From: Herbaspirillum sp. CF444
GTDB lineage: Bacteria; Pseudomonadota; Gammaproteobacteria; Burkholderiales; Burkholderiaceae_D
Length of the DNA stretch: 64,000 nucleotides
Assembly: GCF_000282135.1 (NCBI RefSeq)
Contig: NZ_AKJW01000027.1
Location: forward strand, 1-64,000
Reading direction: 5' to 3'
The notes below the pieces were generated by a model. The model was not told the DNA's origin. It worked only from the letters and a program-made list of their open reading frames with translations, and did no database searches. Positions 45,235 through 55,857 of this stretch are shown in pieces. Position numbers and translations under genes: made by a program. Every line of letters begins with the position of its first letter. Within the stretch, counting starts at the first letter, position 1.

Positions 45235-46302
45235 CTATTTTGCCGCAGCTTGCAAACGATCCAACTGCTCGTCGCGCTCAGGCTTGTCCAGCTTCGCCAG
45301 CGCTTTCACGCGCTCGAAGAAATCGGCGAAATCGCGGCTCTGGCGAAACAGGGCGCGAAACGCCGGCACCCGGTCATGGTAGGTGCCGACCAGCGCCAGA
45401 TGTGCATTCGACAGCGGCATGGCAAACCAACGGTCATAACCGCTGAATCCCCCCCAGCGGACCTTGAGTTGCCGGTATTCGGCGCGCAAGGCATCGAAGA
45501 TCGCAGCCTTGCGCTGCAACTTGTCGGCGTCGCCGGCATTGCTTTGATAGTCGGCTTCCAGTTGGGACCGGTATTTCAGCAAGAGTTCAAGAAAGTCTTC
45601 CTTGCGTGCGGCGAAAACGCGGTATGCCTGCGTCAGCTTGTCGTCATGCCGCGCCTGCAACCAGCGCTCGAGGCCGAGCTCTTCCACCGTGGTGGCATAG
45701 GATTCATTGAACTGCGAGTCGCCTTTGACGTAGACCACCTGATGGCCCAGTTCATGGAAAATCAGGCGCGCCAGTTCGCCGTCGGGATAATTGATGAAGG
45801 TCGACATGACCGGATCGTTGAACCAGCCCAGCGTCGAATACGCCGGCACACCCAGCACCTGAACGTCGTAGCCTTGCCCGACCAGTCCGTCGGCATAATC
45901 CTGTGCATCCTGCTGGCTGTAATAGCCGCGATAATCGACGCAACCGGCAATCGGAAAACACCACTGCTTCGCCTGCAGGGACAAGGCCGGCGCCGCCACC
46001 ACGCTCCAGACGACGAAGGGACGCTGCAGCTGCGCATAGTTCTTGTAGCTGCCGTTGTCGGGCAAGGACAACTGCTCCACCGCGAAACGGCGGATCTCGC
46101 GCACGGTCTGCAACTTGGCGCGCAAACGTTCGGAGGTGGCCGGATCGGCCAACCAATCGTCGATAGGCCTGGCCTGCGCCAGCAACGAGAACTCCCCATG
46201 CGCCGCCTGCGCGTAATACCCCAATGAGCCCAGCGAAGAGCAGCCGGCCACGAACAGGCAGCCGGCAATCAAAACAATGCTCTCTAAGCGCCTCCCACCC
46301 AT
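45235..46302 (-). CDS. Predicted zinc aminopeptidase, lipoprotein (COG4324-like)
   Basis: A 355-residue envelope protein. The N-terminus is a lipoprotein signal ending in LFVAGC (C21), so it should be membrane-anchored outside the cytoplasm. The zinc-binding FHELGHQVVY lies near residue 185, with a downstream glutamate in NESYATTVEELG as probable third ligand, which is the M-type gluzincin layout. The substrate is unknown. Its first 19 bases overlap the end of the molybdopterin oxidoreductase gene, so the two are probably co-transcribed. Confidence 0.87.
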   Translation of the reverse strand: MGGRRLESIVLIAGCLFVAGCSSLGSLGYYAQAAHGEFSLLAQARPIDDWLADPATSERLRAKLQTVREIRRFAVEQLSLPDNGSYKNYAQLQRPFVVWSVVAAPALSLQAKQWCFPIAGCVDYRGYYSQQDAQDYADGLVGQGYDVQVLGVPAYSTLGWFNDPVMSTFINYPDGELARLIFHELGHQVVYVKGDSQFNESYATTVEELGLERWLQARHDDKLTQAYRVFAARKEDFLELLLKYRSQLEADYQSNAGDADKLQRKAAIFDALRAEYRQLKVRWGGFSGYDRWFAMPLSNAHLALVGTYHDRVPAFRALFRQSRDFADFFERVKALAKLDKPERDEQLDRLQAAAK

Positions 46303-48410
46303 GACTCCACCTGCACCAGCACGTCGTAGAACGTCGGCGCATTGCCCATGTCGGTCAGCCGCTGGCTGGTCACTTCATTGGCATTCTTGCCGTCGACGGA
46401 AAACTTCTTCCACCAGATCGATAGTCCCACCACCAGGCCGGGACGCGCCTTGGGCGTCACGCGCACCTTGGCCAGCATGCTGCCGCGGTCGTTGAAAATG
46501 CGCACCGCTGCGCCGTTCGCGATGCCGCGCGCAGCGGCGTCGTCGGGATGCATGTCCAGATGCGGCTCGCCTTCGGTGTCGCGCAGACTCTGCACGTTGA
46601 CGAAAGACGAGTTGAGGAAATTACGCGCCGGCGGCGAGATCATCGCCAGCGGATATTTCTCTGCAAGCGCCGCATTGCTGGCGACCGATTCGTGCGGTGC
46701 GATATAGGTCGGCAGCGGATCGAAACCGTCTGCCTGCATGCGCGCCGAATAGAACTCGCACTTCCCCGACGGCGTACCGAAGCCGCCGTTGGCGAATGGC
46801 GCCACGGGCATGTTCAGGCGCTGCCAGCCCTTTTCCTTGAGACGCGTCCAATCGTAATCGGCGGCCCGTTCGTTGCTGCGATCGAATGCCTGAGCCGCGA
46901 TCGCGTCATCGCTGTCCTTGAAGCAGTCATCGTCAAAACCCATGCGCGCCGCCAGCAGGCGGAAGATTTCCGTATTCGGTTTCGACTCGCCCAAGGGTGC
47001 GATGGCGGCGTTGTTCGCCATCATGTAGACGTGGCCGTAGGTGGCATGCACGTCGACGTGTTCCAGCTGCGTGGTCGCAGGCAAAAGGATGTCGGCGTAG
47101 TCGGCTGTGTCGGTCTGGAAATGCTCCAGCACCACCGTGAACAAATCCTCGCGCGCGAAACCTTGCACCACCTTGCCCGACTCGGGCGCGACCGCGACCG
47201 GGTTGGAGTTGTAGACGATCATGGCTTCCACGCGCGGACCGAATTCTTCGGAGGCATCCCGCAACAAATCGTCGCCGATGGTGCTCATGTTGATGGTGCG
47301 AGTGGCCACGCCATGCCGCGGCAAGAAATCGGGACGCTGCAGGAAAGCGCTGTTCTTCGGAAACGAATCCGACGTCGACAATTGCAAGCCGCCGCCGGCA
47401 TGCCGCCACGCGCCGACCAGCGCCGGCAGGCAAGCCAGATTGCGCACCGCCATGCCGCCGCCGTGCACGCGCTGCAAGCCATAGTTGGCGCGGATCATGG
47501 TGATCTCGCCGCGCTGCGCCGCACCGCCGTATTCGCGCGCCAGCTGGATGACTTCGTCGGCGCTGATGCCGCACACGTCGGCCACGCGTTGCGGCGGCCA
47601 CTCCTGCACGCGTTGCTTCAATTGATCGAAGCCCAGCGTGTAGTGCGCGATGTAATCGGCGTCGAGCAGGTTCCCGTTGATCAGCACATGCATCAAACCC
47701 AGCGCCAGCGCGGCGTCGGTGCCGGGCAGCAGCGCAACGTGCTGGTGGCATTTGTCGGCGCTCAGCGAGCGATAGGGATCGATGGCGATCAGTTTGGCGC
47801 CGCGTCGTTTTGCTTCCTGCACGCGCGTCCAGAAATGCAGATTGGAGGCAATCGGATTTCCGCCCCAGATGATGATCAGCTTCGCGTCCTGCACGTGTTC
47901 GGTGTCGGCGCCGATGCGCGTACCGATGGTGTACTTGTAGCCCACGCCGCCGGCCGAAGCGCAAATCGTGCGGTCCAGCAGCGACGCGCCGATGCGGTTG
48001 AAAAACCGCATCGACATCGATTCGCCCTGCACCAGGCCCATGGTGCCGGCATAGCTGTACGGCAAGATGGCTTGCGGATTGCGCGCGGCGACGTCCTTCA
48101 AGCGCGCGGCGATGGTGTCCAGTGCTTCATCCCAGCTGATGCGCTCGAACTTGCCCTCGCCCTTCTTGCCGATGCGTTTCATCGGATGCAGCAGGCGCTC
48201 CTTGTGATAAGTGCGCTCGGTATAGCGGGACACCTTGGTGCACAGCACGCCCGCCGTGGTCGGATGGTCCGGATCGCCGCGTACTTCGGTGGCGACGCCG
48301 TCCTTGACGGTGACGAGCAAGGCGCAGGTGTCGGGACAATCGTGCGGGCAGGCGCCGCGGACGATGATGGGATCGGAGCTGGAAGACACTGGATTCGGCA
48401 CGGAATTCAT
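46284..48410 (-). CDS. Molybdopterin-dependent oxidoreductase (formate dehydrogenase/DMSO-reductase superfamily)
   Basis: A 708-residue single-subunit enzyme. The N-terminal [4Fe-4S] ligands are C21, C25, C29 and C57 (ACPHDCPDTCALL, GVLCTK). TICASAGGVGYKY near residue 152 offers a cysteine as possible Mo ligand. The C-terminal molydopterin dinucleotide domain follows (MHPDDAAARG). No Tat signal is seen, so it is cytoplasmic. No partner subunits are adjacent and the substrate is unknown. It is divergent from the AraC regulator, 94 bases away. Confidence 0.9.
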   Translation of the reverse strand: MNSVPNPVSSSSDPIIVRGACPHDCPDTCALLVTVKDGVATEVRGDPDHPTTAGVLCTKVSRYTERTYHKERLLHPMKRIGKKGEGKFERISWDEALDTIAARLKDVAARNPQAILPYSYAGTMGLVQGESMSMRFFNRIGASLLDRTICASAGGVGYKYTIGTRIGADTEHVQDAKLIIIWGGNPIASNLHFWTRVQEAKRRGAKLIAIDPYRSLSADKCHQHVALLPGTDAALALGLMHVLINGNLLDADYIAHYTLGFDQLKQRVQEWPPQRVADVCGISADEVIQLAREYGGAAQRGEITMIRANYGLQRVHGGGMAVRNLACLPALVGAWRHAGGGLQLSTSDSFPKNSAFLQRPDFLPRHGVATRTINMSTIGDDLLRDASEEFGPRVEAMIVYNSNPVAVAPESGKVVQGFAREDLFTVVLEHFQTDTADYADILLPATTQLEHVDVHATYGHVYMMANNAAIAPLGESKPNTEIFRLLAARMGFDDDCFKDSDDAIAAQAFDRSNERAADYDWTRLKEKGWQRLNMPVAPFANGGFGTPSGKCEFYSARMQADGFDPLPTYIAPHESVASNAALAEKYPLAMISPPARNFLNSSFVNVQSLRDTEGEPHLDMHPDDAAARGIANGAAVRIFNDRGSMLAKVRVTPKARPGLVVGLSIWWKKFSVDGKNANEVTSQRLTDMGNAPTFYDVLVQVESWVGGA

Positions 48411-48504
48411 GACAATTAGGAAACTGAGAAGAAACTGGAGCCGGATTGGGCGGCAAGCGCTTACTTTATCTTAAAATGCGGCATCCCTTTCAGATGCTTT
48501 CATC

Positions 48505-49359
48505 ATGCAGGCTCAAGACTCTGCGGTTCCCGACACGACTCCCGCGGTCGAATTCTGGCGCGATCCGGCCTTGCCGTTCTTCGAAGGCCGGCGCGCCGTC
48601 GGCAGCGTCAGCTGCTATACGCCGCACACGCATCCGACGTTTTCCATCGGCATCGTTGACGCCGGGACCAGCGTGTTCTCGCTACCCGGCCGCGAGACGC
48701 CGATACGACCCGGTGACGTGGTGCTGATTGCCGCCAACGAAGTGCACTCCTGCAACCCGGCGCAGCGGGAAAGCTGGAGCTACCGCATGTTCCATATCGA
48801 TCAGGAATGGCTGTGCGCATTGCTCGACGAAGCCGGCATGTCGCCGCGCATGGCGTTGGTCTCGCAAGTGCTGCGTTCGCCGCAGGCATGTGCTCTGATG
48901 AACAAGATCAGCGACGCCATGCGCGACGGCGAAGACGCCCTGCAAAAGGAGACGGTGCTGGTCGATGCGCTATGCGAATTGTTTGCTGCGTTTTGCACGC
49001 CGTCATCGGATGAAATGCACGACGCCCACACCGGCTCAGCACAGGCAGATTCCGACCTGCAACCCGCGCACGACTATCTGCAACACCATTGCTGCGACAA
49101 GATAACACTCGACACGCTCGCGCAACTGGCCGGCACCGGCCGTTATCAGTTGATCCGCCAGTTTCGCCGCCGCTACGGCATGACGCCGCATGCGCTGCAG
49201 ATCGACATGCGCATCAACCTGGCGCGCGATTTCCTGCGGCGCGGCGCTTCGCTGGCCGATATTGCTTACCGCACCGGTTTTGCCGACCAGAGCCATTTCC
49301 ATCGCGCCTTCAAGGCGCGCGTTGCAGCGACGCCCGCGCAATATCAGCTCGGCGGCTAA
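48505..49359 (+). CDS. AraC-family transcriptional regulator
   Basis: A 284-residue regulator. The N-terminal cupin-like sensor shows HTHPTFSIGIVDAGTSVFSL and a GDVVLIAANEVHSCNP metal-box-like turn. The C-terminal double helix-turn-helix shows LDTLAQLAGTGRYQLIRQFRRRYG and LADIAYRTGFADQSHFHRAFKA. This N-terminal type is common among AraC regulators of amino-acid exporters. It overlaps the LysE-type exporter gene by four bases at their 3' ends, so LysE is a plausible target. Confidence 0.9.
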   Translation: MQAQDSAVPDTTPAVEFWRDPALPFFEGRRAVGSVSCYTPHTHPTFSIGIVDAGTSVFSLPGRETPIRPGDVVLIAANEVHSCNPAQRESWSYRMFHIDQEWLCALLDEAGMSPRMALVSQVLRSPQACALMNKISDAMRDGEDALQKETVLVDALCELFAAFCTPSSDEMHDAHTGSAQADSDLQPAHDYLQHHCCDKITLDTLAQLAGTGRYQLIRQFRRRYGMTPHALQIDMRINLARDFLRRGASLADIAYRTGFADQSHFHRAFKARVAATPAQYQLGG

Positions 49360-49994
49360 GCGAACAGCGTCGCGGCCACTATCCCCAGCGCAACCACCAG
49401 CAACACCACGCCCGCCAGCCATTCGGCGCGCGGGAAATAGTCCGCAATACGTACAGCGACGCGCTCGTCGGACACCGCCAGCACCAGTGCCGCATCCCAG
49501 GCAAAGACCGCCGCAAACATCCACGCGCCGTACAGCATCTTGATCTCCGTCCCGGTTGTCGCGCCCACCATGAGCGTGAACAATCCCAGATAGAACAAGC
49601 CGTTCTTCGGATTCAGGCCGCCGGACAGAAAGCCGGCAGCGAAACCTTTGAAGAAACCGTGATGCGTTTTCTCTTCGCGATCAGTCCGTTGCCACATCAG
49701 CGACTGCGGGCTACGGCTGGCGCGGATAAAAGCCCAGCCGATATAGGCCAGATATCCGCCGGCCAGCAATTTCATCGCCAGCAGCAAGGCGGGACTGTGT
49801 TGCAGCACGCTGAAGCCGGTCAGCGCCATCACGATATACACGCCGTTGGCGCAGGCAATGCCGAGACTGGTGCCGATGCCGTTGCGCCGGCCGTGACGCA
49901 AGGCATTGCGCAACAGCAGGAGAAAATCGGGACCGGGACTGACCAGCGCCAGCCAGTGCGCCGTCGCCAGCAGGAGGAATTCGTGCAAGACCAT
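49356..49994 (-). CDS. LysE/RhtB-family amino-acid exporter
   Basis: A 212-residue inner-membrane protein with about six helices. The family signature VSPGPDFLLLLRNALRHGRRNGIGTSLGI, in its two halves, lies near residues 17-45. LNPKNGLFYLGLF is the second conserved segment. It exports an amino acid or a small analogue; the specific one is unknown. Start at MVLHEFLLL (49994); a longer frame to 50114 lacks similarity. Convergent with the AraC gene (four-base overlap) and divergent from the M20 hydrolase. Confidence 0.88.
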   Translation of the reverse strand: MVLHEFLLLATAHWLALVSPGPDFLLLLRNALRHGRRNGIGTSLGIACANGVYIVMALTGFSVLQHSPALLLAMKLLAGGYLAYIGWAFIRASRSPQSLMWQRTDREEKTHHGFFKGFAAGFLSGGLNPKNGLFYLGLFTLMVGATTGTEIKMLYGAWMFAAVFAWDAALVLAVSDERVAVRIADYFPRAEWLAGVVLLVVALGIVAATLFA

Positions 49995-50157
49995 GTTTTG
50001 CCATCCGGATGTTTGAATCGAGATGGCGATGCTAGGCGTGCTGGCGGAGCTCGTATTGAACAAAATTGCGTCATCGCCTCTGTACGCGCCACGGCTTGTT
50101 GCGTTACTCTTCATTTCCCCATTGCAACATCAACCAACAACGAAGGAGACACTTCCC

Positions 50158-51579
50158 ATGACATTCCGCTTTCCTCCCTTGCGCCATATCGCCTGTGCCG
50201 CAGCGCTTGCAACCTGCGGCAGCGCCTTTGCCCAGATGCAAACCCTGACGCCGGAGCAGCAGCATTTCCATGCGATCTACAAGGAACTGGTTGAAATCAA
50301 CACCACCCATTCGGTCGGCAGCACCACACAAGCAGTGCAGGCCATGCAGGCGGTATTGCTGAAAGCCGGTTTCGGCAAGGACGAGATGCAGATCATCGAA
50401 CCCTTCCCGCGCAAGGGCAACCTGGTGCTGCGCTGGAAAGGCACCGGCGCGAAACGGCCGATGCTGCTGATGGCGCACATCGACGTGGTCGAAGCCAAGC
50501 GCGAAGACTGGAAGACCGATCCCTTCAAGCTGCAGGAGAGCGACGGCTATTTCACCGCGCGCGGTTCGATCGACGACAAGGCCATGGCGTCCGCCTTCGT
50601 CTCCGTGCTGGCGCAATTGAAGCAGGAAGGCTTCAAGCCCACGCGCGACATCATCATGGCGCTCACTGCCGATGAAGAACGCGGCGACGTCGAAAGCAAC
50701 GGCGCCATGTGGTTGCTCAAGAACAAGCCGGAACTGTTGCAAGCCGAATTCGGCATCAACGAAGGCGGCGGCGGTGAGCTGCGCAACGGCAAGCCCAACC
50801 TGCACCGCGTGCAGATTGCCGAAAAGCTGTACACCACTTATGAATTCGAATTGCGCGACGTCGGCGGTCACAGCTCGCTGCCGACCATCACCAATCCAAT
50901 CTACGGCATGTCGGAAGCGCTGGCGCGCCTCGGCGCTTACCGTTTCCCGGTGATGCTGGCCGAGGTCACCAAGACTTACTTCAGCCGCACCGCACCGTTG
51001 ATGTCGGGCCAACTGGCGGAGGACATGCGCGCCGTCGGCAACGGCAGCACCGATCCCGCCGTCATCGATCGCTTGTCGAAGACGCCGCTGTATAACGCAC
51101 AGTTGCGCACGACCTGTACCGCCACCATGGTCAACGCCGGCCACGCCGAGAATGCCTTGCCGCAATCAGCCAAGGCCGTGGTCAATTGCCGCATGTTGCC
51201 GTTCGACGACCCGGACAACGTCGAAAAGCAACTAAAGCAGGTCATCACCAACAATGGCGCCAACGACAAGATCACCATGCGCCAGTTTGCCAAGCCGACG
51301 CGCAGCCCGGTGTCGCCGTTGCAGGGCGACATGTTCTCGACCATCGAAACCCTGACCAGGGAAATGTGGCCGGGCGTGCCGGTCATCCCTTTCATGAGCA
51401 CCGGCGCCACCGACAGCCGCTTTGCGCGCAATGCGGGGATTCCGATGTACGGCGTTTCCGGCCTGTTCTTTGATCCGGCCGACCTGCGCACGCACGGACT
51501 GGATGAGCGCGTGGAGATTCCTCGCCTGTACGACAGCCGTGAATTCATCTTGAAACTGGTGAAGAAGCTGGCGTCGTAA
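50158..51579 (+). CDS. M20/M28-family metallopeptidase, exported
   Basis: A 473-residue zinc hydrolase. The signal peptide ends at GSAFA-Q near residue 25, so it acts in the periplasm. Metal ligands are visible: LLMAHIDVVEA (His, Asp), RGSIDDKAM, catalytic and ligand glutamates in ALTADEERGD, and a dimerisation domain beginning with VGGHSSLP. The C-terminal histidine expected around LRTHGLDERV is present. It probably trims peptides or acyl amino acids before uptake. Start after GAAGGAGAC (50158); it ends at a strong terminator. Confidence 0.88.
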   Translation: MTFRFPPLRHIACAAALATCGSAFAQMQTLTPEQQHFHAIYKELVEINTTHSVGSTTQAVQAMQAVLLKAGFGKDEMQIIEPFPRKGNLVLRWKGTGAKRPMLLMAHIDVVEAKREDWKTDPFKLQESDGYFTARGSIDDKAMASAFVSVLAQLKQEGFKPTRDIIMALTADEERGDVESNGAMWLLKNKPELLQAEFGINEGGGGELRNGKPNLHRVQIAEKLYTTYEFELRDVGGHSSLPTITNPIYGMSEALARLGAYRFPVMLAEVTKTYFSRTAPLMSGQLAEDMRAVGNGSTDPAVIDRLSKTPLYNAQLRTTCTATMVNAGHAENALPQSAKAVVNCRMLPFDDPDNVEKQLKQVITNNGANDKITMRQFAKPTRSPVSPLQGDMFSTIETLTREMWPGVPVIPFMSTGATDSRFARNAGIPMYGVSGLFFDPADLRTHGLDERVEIPRLYDSREFILKLVKKLAS

Positions 51580-51611
51580 TGTGCTGAAGCTTATGCGCTG
51601 AAGCTTGAAAG

Positions 51612-51642
51612 AAAAACGCCGGCATGATCGCCGGCGTTTTTT
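51612..51642 (+). terminator. Terminator after the exported M20 peptidase
   Basis: Stem ACGCCGGC (51616-51623) / GCCGGCGT (51630-51637) followed by a T-run. It also has upstream A residues and may stop the converging dpp operon. Confidence 0.9.
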
Positions 51643-52692
51643 ATTGTGCGTCGTTGAGATGGCAGGCGGACAGATGGCCCGGCGCGATTTCCCTGAGCAG
51701 CGGTTTTTCCACCGAACAGCGCAGCATGGCATGCGGACAACGCGGATGGAAATGGCAGCCCGACGGCGGATTGAGCGGGGACGGGATCTCGCCCTTGACC
51801 GCAAAGTACGTTGCCTTGCCCACTTCCAGCTTGGGCGCCGATGCCAGCAAAGCCTGCGTGTAGGGATGGTTGGCGCGCGCAAAGACGGCGTCGGTCGGCG
51901 CCGACTCCACGATGCGGCCGAGATACATGATCAGCACGCGATCGGAAATATGGCGCACCACGCCGAGGTCGTGACTGATGAACAGATAGGTCAGATCGAG
52001 TTCGTCGCGCAGCTTGATGAACAGGTTCAGCACCTGCGCCTGGATCGACACGTCGAGCGCTGCCACGGCTTCATCGCAGACCAGGAATTTCGGTTTCACC
52101 GCCAACGCACGCGCGATGCCGACCCGTGCCCGCTGGCCGCCGGAGAATTGATGCGGAAAACGGCGCAGCATGTCGCCGCTCAAACCCACGCGCTGCAAAA
52201 GTTCTGCGACGTATTCCTGCTGCCGGCGCTTGCCGATGATGCCGTGCACCACCGGCGCTTCCCCGACGATATCGACCACGCGCAGACGCGGATTCAACGA
52301 CGCATACGGATCCTGAAAGATCATCTGGATCGCCAGTTGCCGCTCACGCTTCTGCTGCGGCGACAGCTTGTCGATATCTTCGCCCTGCCATAGGCGTCTG
52401 CCTTCCGTGAGGCCATGCAAACCCACGACCATGCGTCCCAGCGTCGACTTGCCGCAGCCGGATTCACCGACCAGGCCGACCACTTCACCCGCGTTGATAT
52501 GCAGGCTGACATCGTCGACGGCGTGCACGACTTCTTCACGCAGCACGCGGCCGAATGGTTGCGTGAACAGGTTGGCTGTCTTCGCCGCGCCGTCGAGCGG
52601 TTTGACGAAGCGCTTGGCGACATGCTGCAGTTCCAGCAAGGGTTGCGTGTCTGCGTCTGTCTGCACGTTCTGTTCTTTCACTGCATTCAATG

Positions 52693-52696
<4 letters not shown>
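51641..52696 (-). CDS. Peptide ABC transporter ATP-binding protein, DppF-like
   Basis: Second ATPase of an oligopeptide-type importer, 351 residues. Walker [27 protein letters not shown], signature [15 protein letters not shown], Walker [12 protein letters not shown] and switch histidine in FISHDLG are present. The C-terminal oligopeptide/dipeptide domain has [12 protein letters not shown] cysteines of the family. The start at 52696 overlaps the preceding ATPase gene as ATGA, with GGAGGTGG before it. It is the last gene of the operon at 55569-51641. Confidence 0.92.
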
Positions 52697-53678
<982 letters not shown>

Positions 53679-53682
<4 letters not shown>

Positions 53683-54590
53683 TGTCCTTGCAGGCGAGGA
53701 TTGAGCACGTCGCGCAACTGATCCGCCACCAGGTTGATCGCCACCACCGTCGCCAGCAGGGCCACGCCGGGAAAGAAGCTGATCCAGTATTTGCCCGACA
53801 GCAGGTATTGGAAGCCGTTGGAAATCAGCAAGCCGAGCGACGGTTCGGTCACCGGCAAACCCAGACCGAGGAAAGACAGCGTCGCCTCCAGCGAAATCGC
53901 CGATGCCACCTGCAAGGCAGCGATCACGATCAGCGGCGGCAGGCAATTGGGCAACAGGTGGCGGAACATGATGCGCAGCGGCGACAGGCCGAGCAAGCGT
54001 GCCGCTTCGATGTATTCCTTCTTGCGTTCGACCAGCGCCGTGCTTCTGGTTGTGCGCGCATAGTAGGCCCACTGCACGGTGACCAGCGCAATGATGATCT
54101 TGTCGACGCCTCGTCCGGTCAGCGCCAACAGGATCAGCGCCACGAGGATGGGCGGAAACGCCAGCTGGATGTCGGCCACGCGCATGATCAGCGCTTCGAT
54201 GCGGCCGCCGGCGTAACCTGCCAGCAGGCCCAGCGACAAGCCGATCGCCAGCGCGATCACGGTACTGGTGACGCCGACCATGACCGAGATGCGCAGGCCG
54301 TAGAGGATCGCCGACAGCATGTCGCGGCCCTGGTCATCGGTGCCAAGCAGGAAGGTCAGGTTGCCTTCCATCGACGTCTTGCCCGGTTCCAGACGCGAAT
54401 CCATGACGTCGAGATGCTCCAGGTCATAGGGATTTTGCGGCGAAATGATGGGTGCAAAAATCGCCGCCAGCAAGATCAGCAGCAACAAAATGAAACCGAA
54501 AGTAGCGATGCGGCTGCTGAAGAATCCTTGCAGGAAACGCGTGAACGGCGTGTCGGCCTGTGTGATTTTCCGGGTAAAGATTGAATACAT
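53679..54590 (-). CDS. Peptide ABC transporter permease, DppC-like
   Basis: A 303-residue inner-membrane permease with six predicted helices. The N-terminal OppC-type region includes FGFILLLLILLAAIFAPII, and GTDDQGRDMLSAILYGLRIS is the standard DppC/OppC signature. The coupling loop is EAARLLGLSPLRIMFRHLLPN. It lies one base after the DppB-like gene. Confidence 0.93.
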
Positions 54591-54591
54591 G

Positions 54592-55569
54592 TCAGCCTTT
54601 CGCTTCCGACAGCCGCACGCGCGGATCCAGTACCGAGTACAACACGTCGACGCACAGGTTGATCAGGATGAAGATGACCACGATCAGCGACAGGAAAGCG
54701 ACGATCACCGGACGGTCGAGCACGCGGATGGAATCGATCAGCAGCTTGCCCACGCCCGGCCAGGCGAAGATCGATTCGGTCACGATGGAAAACGCGATGA
54801 TGGAACCGAACTGCAGCGCGACCACGGTGACGATCGGGATCAGGATGTTTTTCAGCACGTGCACGCCGACGATGCGGCTGTTGCGCAAGCCTTTGGCGCG
54901 CGCGAACTTGATGTAGTCCTGCAGCAGCGCCTCCTGCGTGCCGGCGCGCGTGAGGCGGATGATCAGCGCAATGTTGAACAGCGAGAGATTCAGCGCCGGC
55001 ATCAGCAGATGCTTGAGTCCGTCCCAGCTCAGGAAGCCGACAGGAACACCGAGCAACATCACCGTCTGGCCGCGCCCGCTGGTGGGCAACCAACCGAGTT
55101 CAACCGCGAACACCATGATCAGCATCAGCCCGACCCAGAAGGTCGGCAACGAAAAACCGAAGATCGACACCGTCATGATGGTCTTGCTGGCGATGCTCCT
55201 GGGGCGCAGACCGGCCCACAGACCCAGCGGCAGGCCGATCACGATGGCGATCAGGATGGCCGAGATTGCCAGCTCCAGCGTGGCCGGCAGGCGTTCCAGG
55301 ATCAGTCCGAGCGCCGGCGTGGCATAGACGAAGGAGCGCCCCATGTCGCCGGCCAGCGCATTTTTGATGAAATAAAAGTACTGCACCCACAGCGGCTGAT
55401 CCAGGCCGAAGGCGGCGATCACGCGCGCGCGTTCGATCTGGTCGGCGTCGGCACTGATGAGGATGTCGATTGGGTTGCCGATGGCGTAGACGCTGACGAA
55501 GACCAGCAGCGACATCAGGAGCAGTACGGCGACGCTCTGTACGCAACGGCGGATGATGAAGACGAGCAT
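54592..55569 (-). CDS. Peptide ABC transporter permease, DppB-like
   Basis: A 325-residue permease and first gene of the operon. It has the N-terminal helix MLVFIIRRCVQSVAVLLLMS, the family segment GDMGRSFVY and the coupling loop YIKFARAKGLRNSRIVGVHVLKN. No periplasmic binding protein gene precedes it in the window, which is unusual for this class; the receptor must be elsewhere. The substrate may be peptides, glutathione or opines. Confidence 0.92.
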   Translation of the reverse strand: MLVFIIRRCVQSVAVLLLMSLLVFVSVYAIGNPIDILISADADQIERARVIAAFGLDQPLWVQYFYFIKNALAGDMGRSFVYATPALGLILERLPATLELAISAILIAIVIGLPLGLWAGLRPRSIASKTIMTVSIFGFSLPTFWVGLMLIMVFAVELGWLPTSGRGQTVMLLGVPVGFLSWDGLKHLLMPALNLSLFNIALIIRLTRAGTQEALLQDYIKFARAKGLRNSRIVGVHVLKNILIPIVTVVALQFGSIIAFSIVTESIFAWPGVGKLLIDSIRVLDRPVIVAFLSLIVVIFILINLCVDVLYSVLDPRVRLSEAKG

Positions 55570-55674
55570 TGGCTGTTTTGGCTAGGCTATAAGAATGGCT
55601 TGATGGCAATCTGCACACGAAGTTGTGATGGTGCATAAATCATGCCGGATAAGCAACTACATTTATCGAGTACG

Positions 55675-55686
55675 CTCAGGCCTGAG
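55675..55686. promoter_or_regulatory. Operator-like palindrome between dpp operon and M20 hydrolase
   Basis: CTCAGGCCTGAG, a perfect 12-bp palindrome, in the 288-bp divergent spacer (55570-55857). A TTGACA at 55800-55805 lies nearer the hydrolase, but its distance to TATATA (23 bases) is too long for a standard promoter. Confidence 0.35.
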
Positions 55687-55857
55687 AGTAATATAGGCAC
55701 GGCACCAGCGCATGATCGGCGTCCGAGGTATCCTTCGTACATCGCCGGACACCATGCAACTGGTTTGCTCAACACCGGCCCAGTTTCGGCATTGGCGCAT
55801 TGACAATACAGCAAGACGGCAGGCGTTTTATATAGGCTTCACCACAAGGCACGCATC

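Noticed and set aside
46548-48419. 623-codon plus-strand open frame opposite the molybdoenzyme
   Set aside because: Antisense shadow; the minus frame has intact iron-sulfur and molybdopterin motifs.
55690-55712. Sigma-54-like GGCACGGCACCAGC upstream of the M20 amidohydrolase
   Set aside because: GG-N10-GC spacing fits, but the essential TTGC of the -12 element is CAGC.
55800-55834. TTGACA ... TATATA upstream of the M20 amidohydrolase as a sigma-70 promoter
   Set aside because: The spacing is 23 bases, well outside the 16-19 range.
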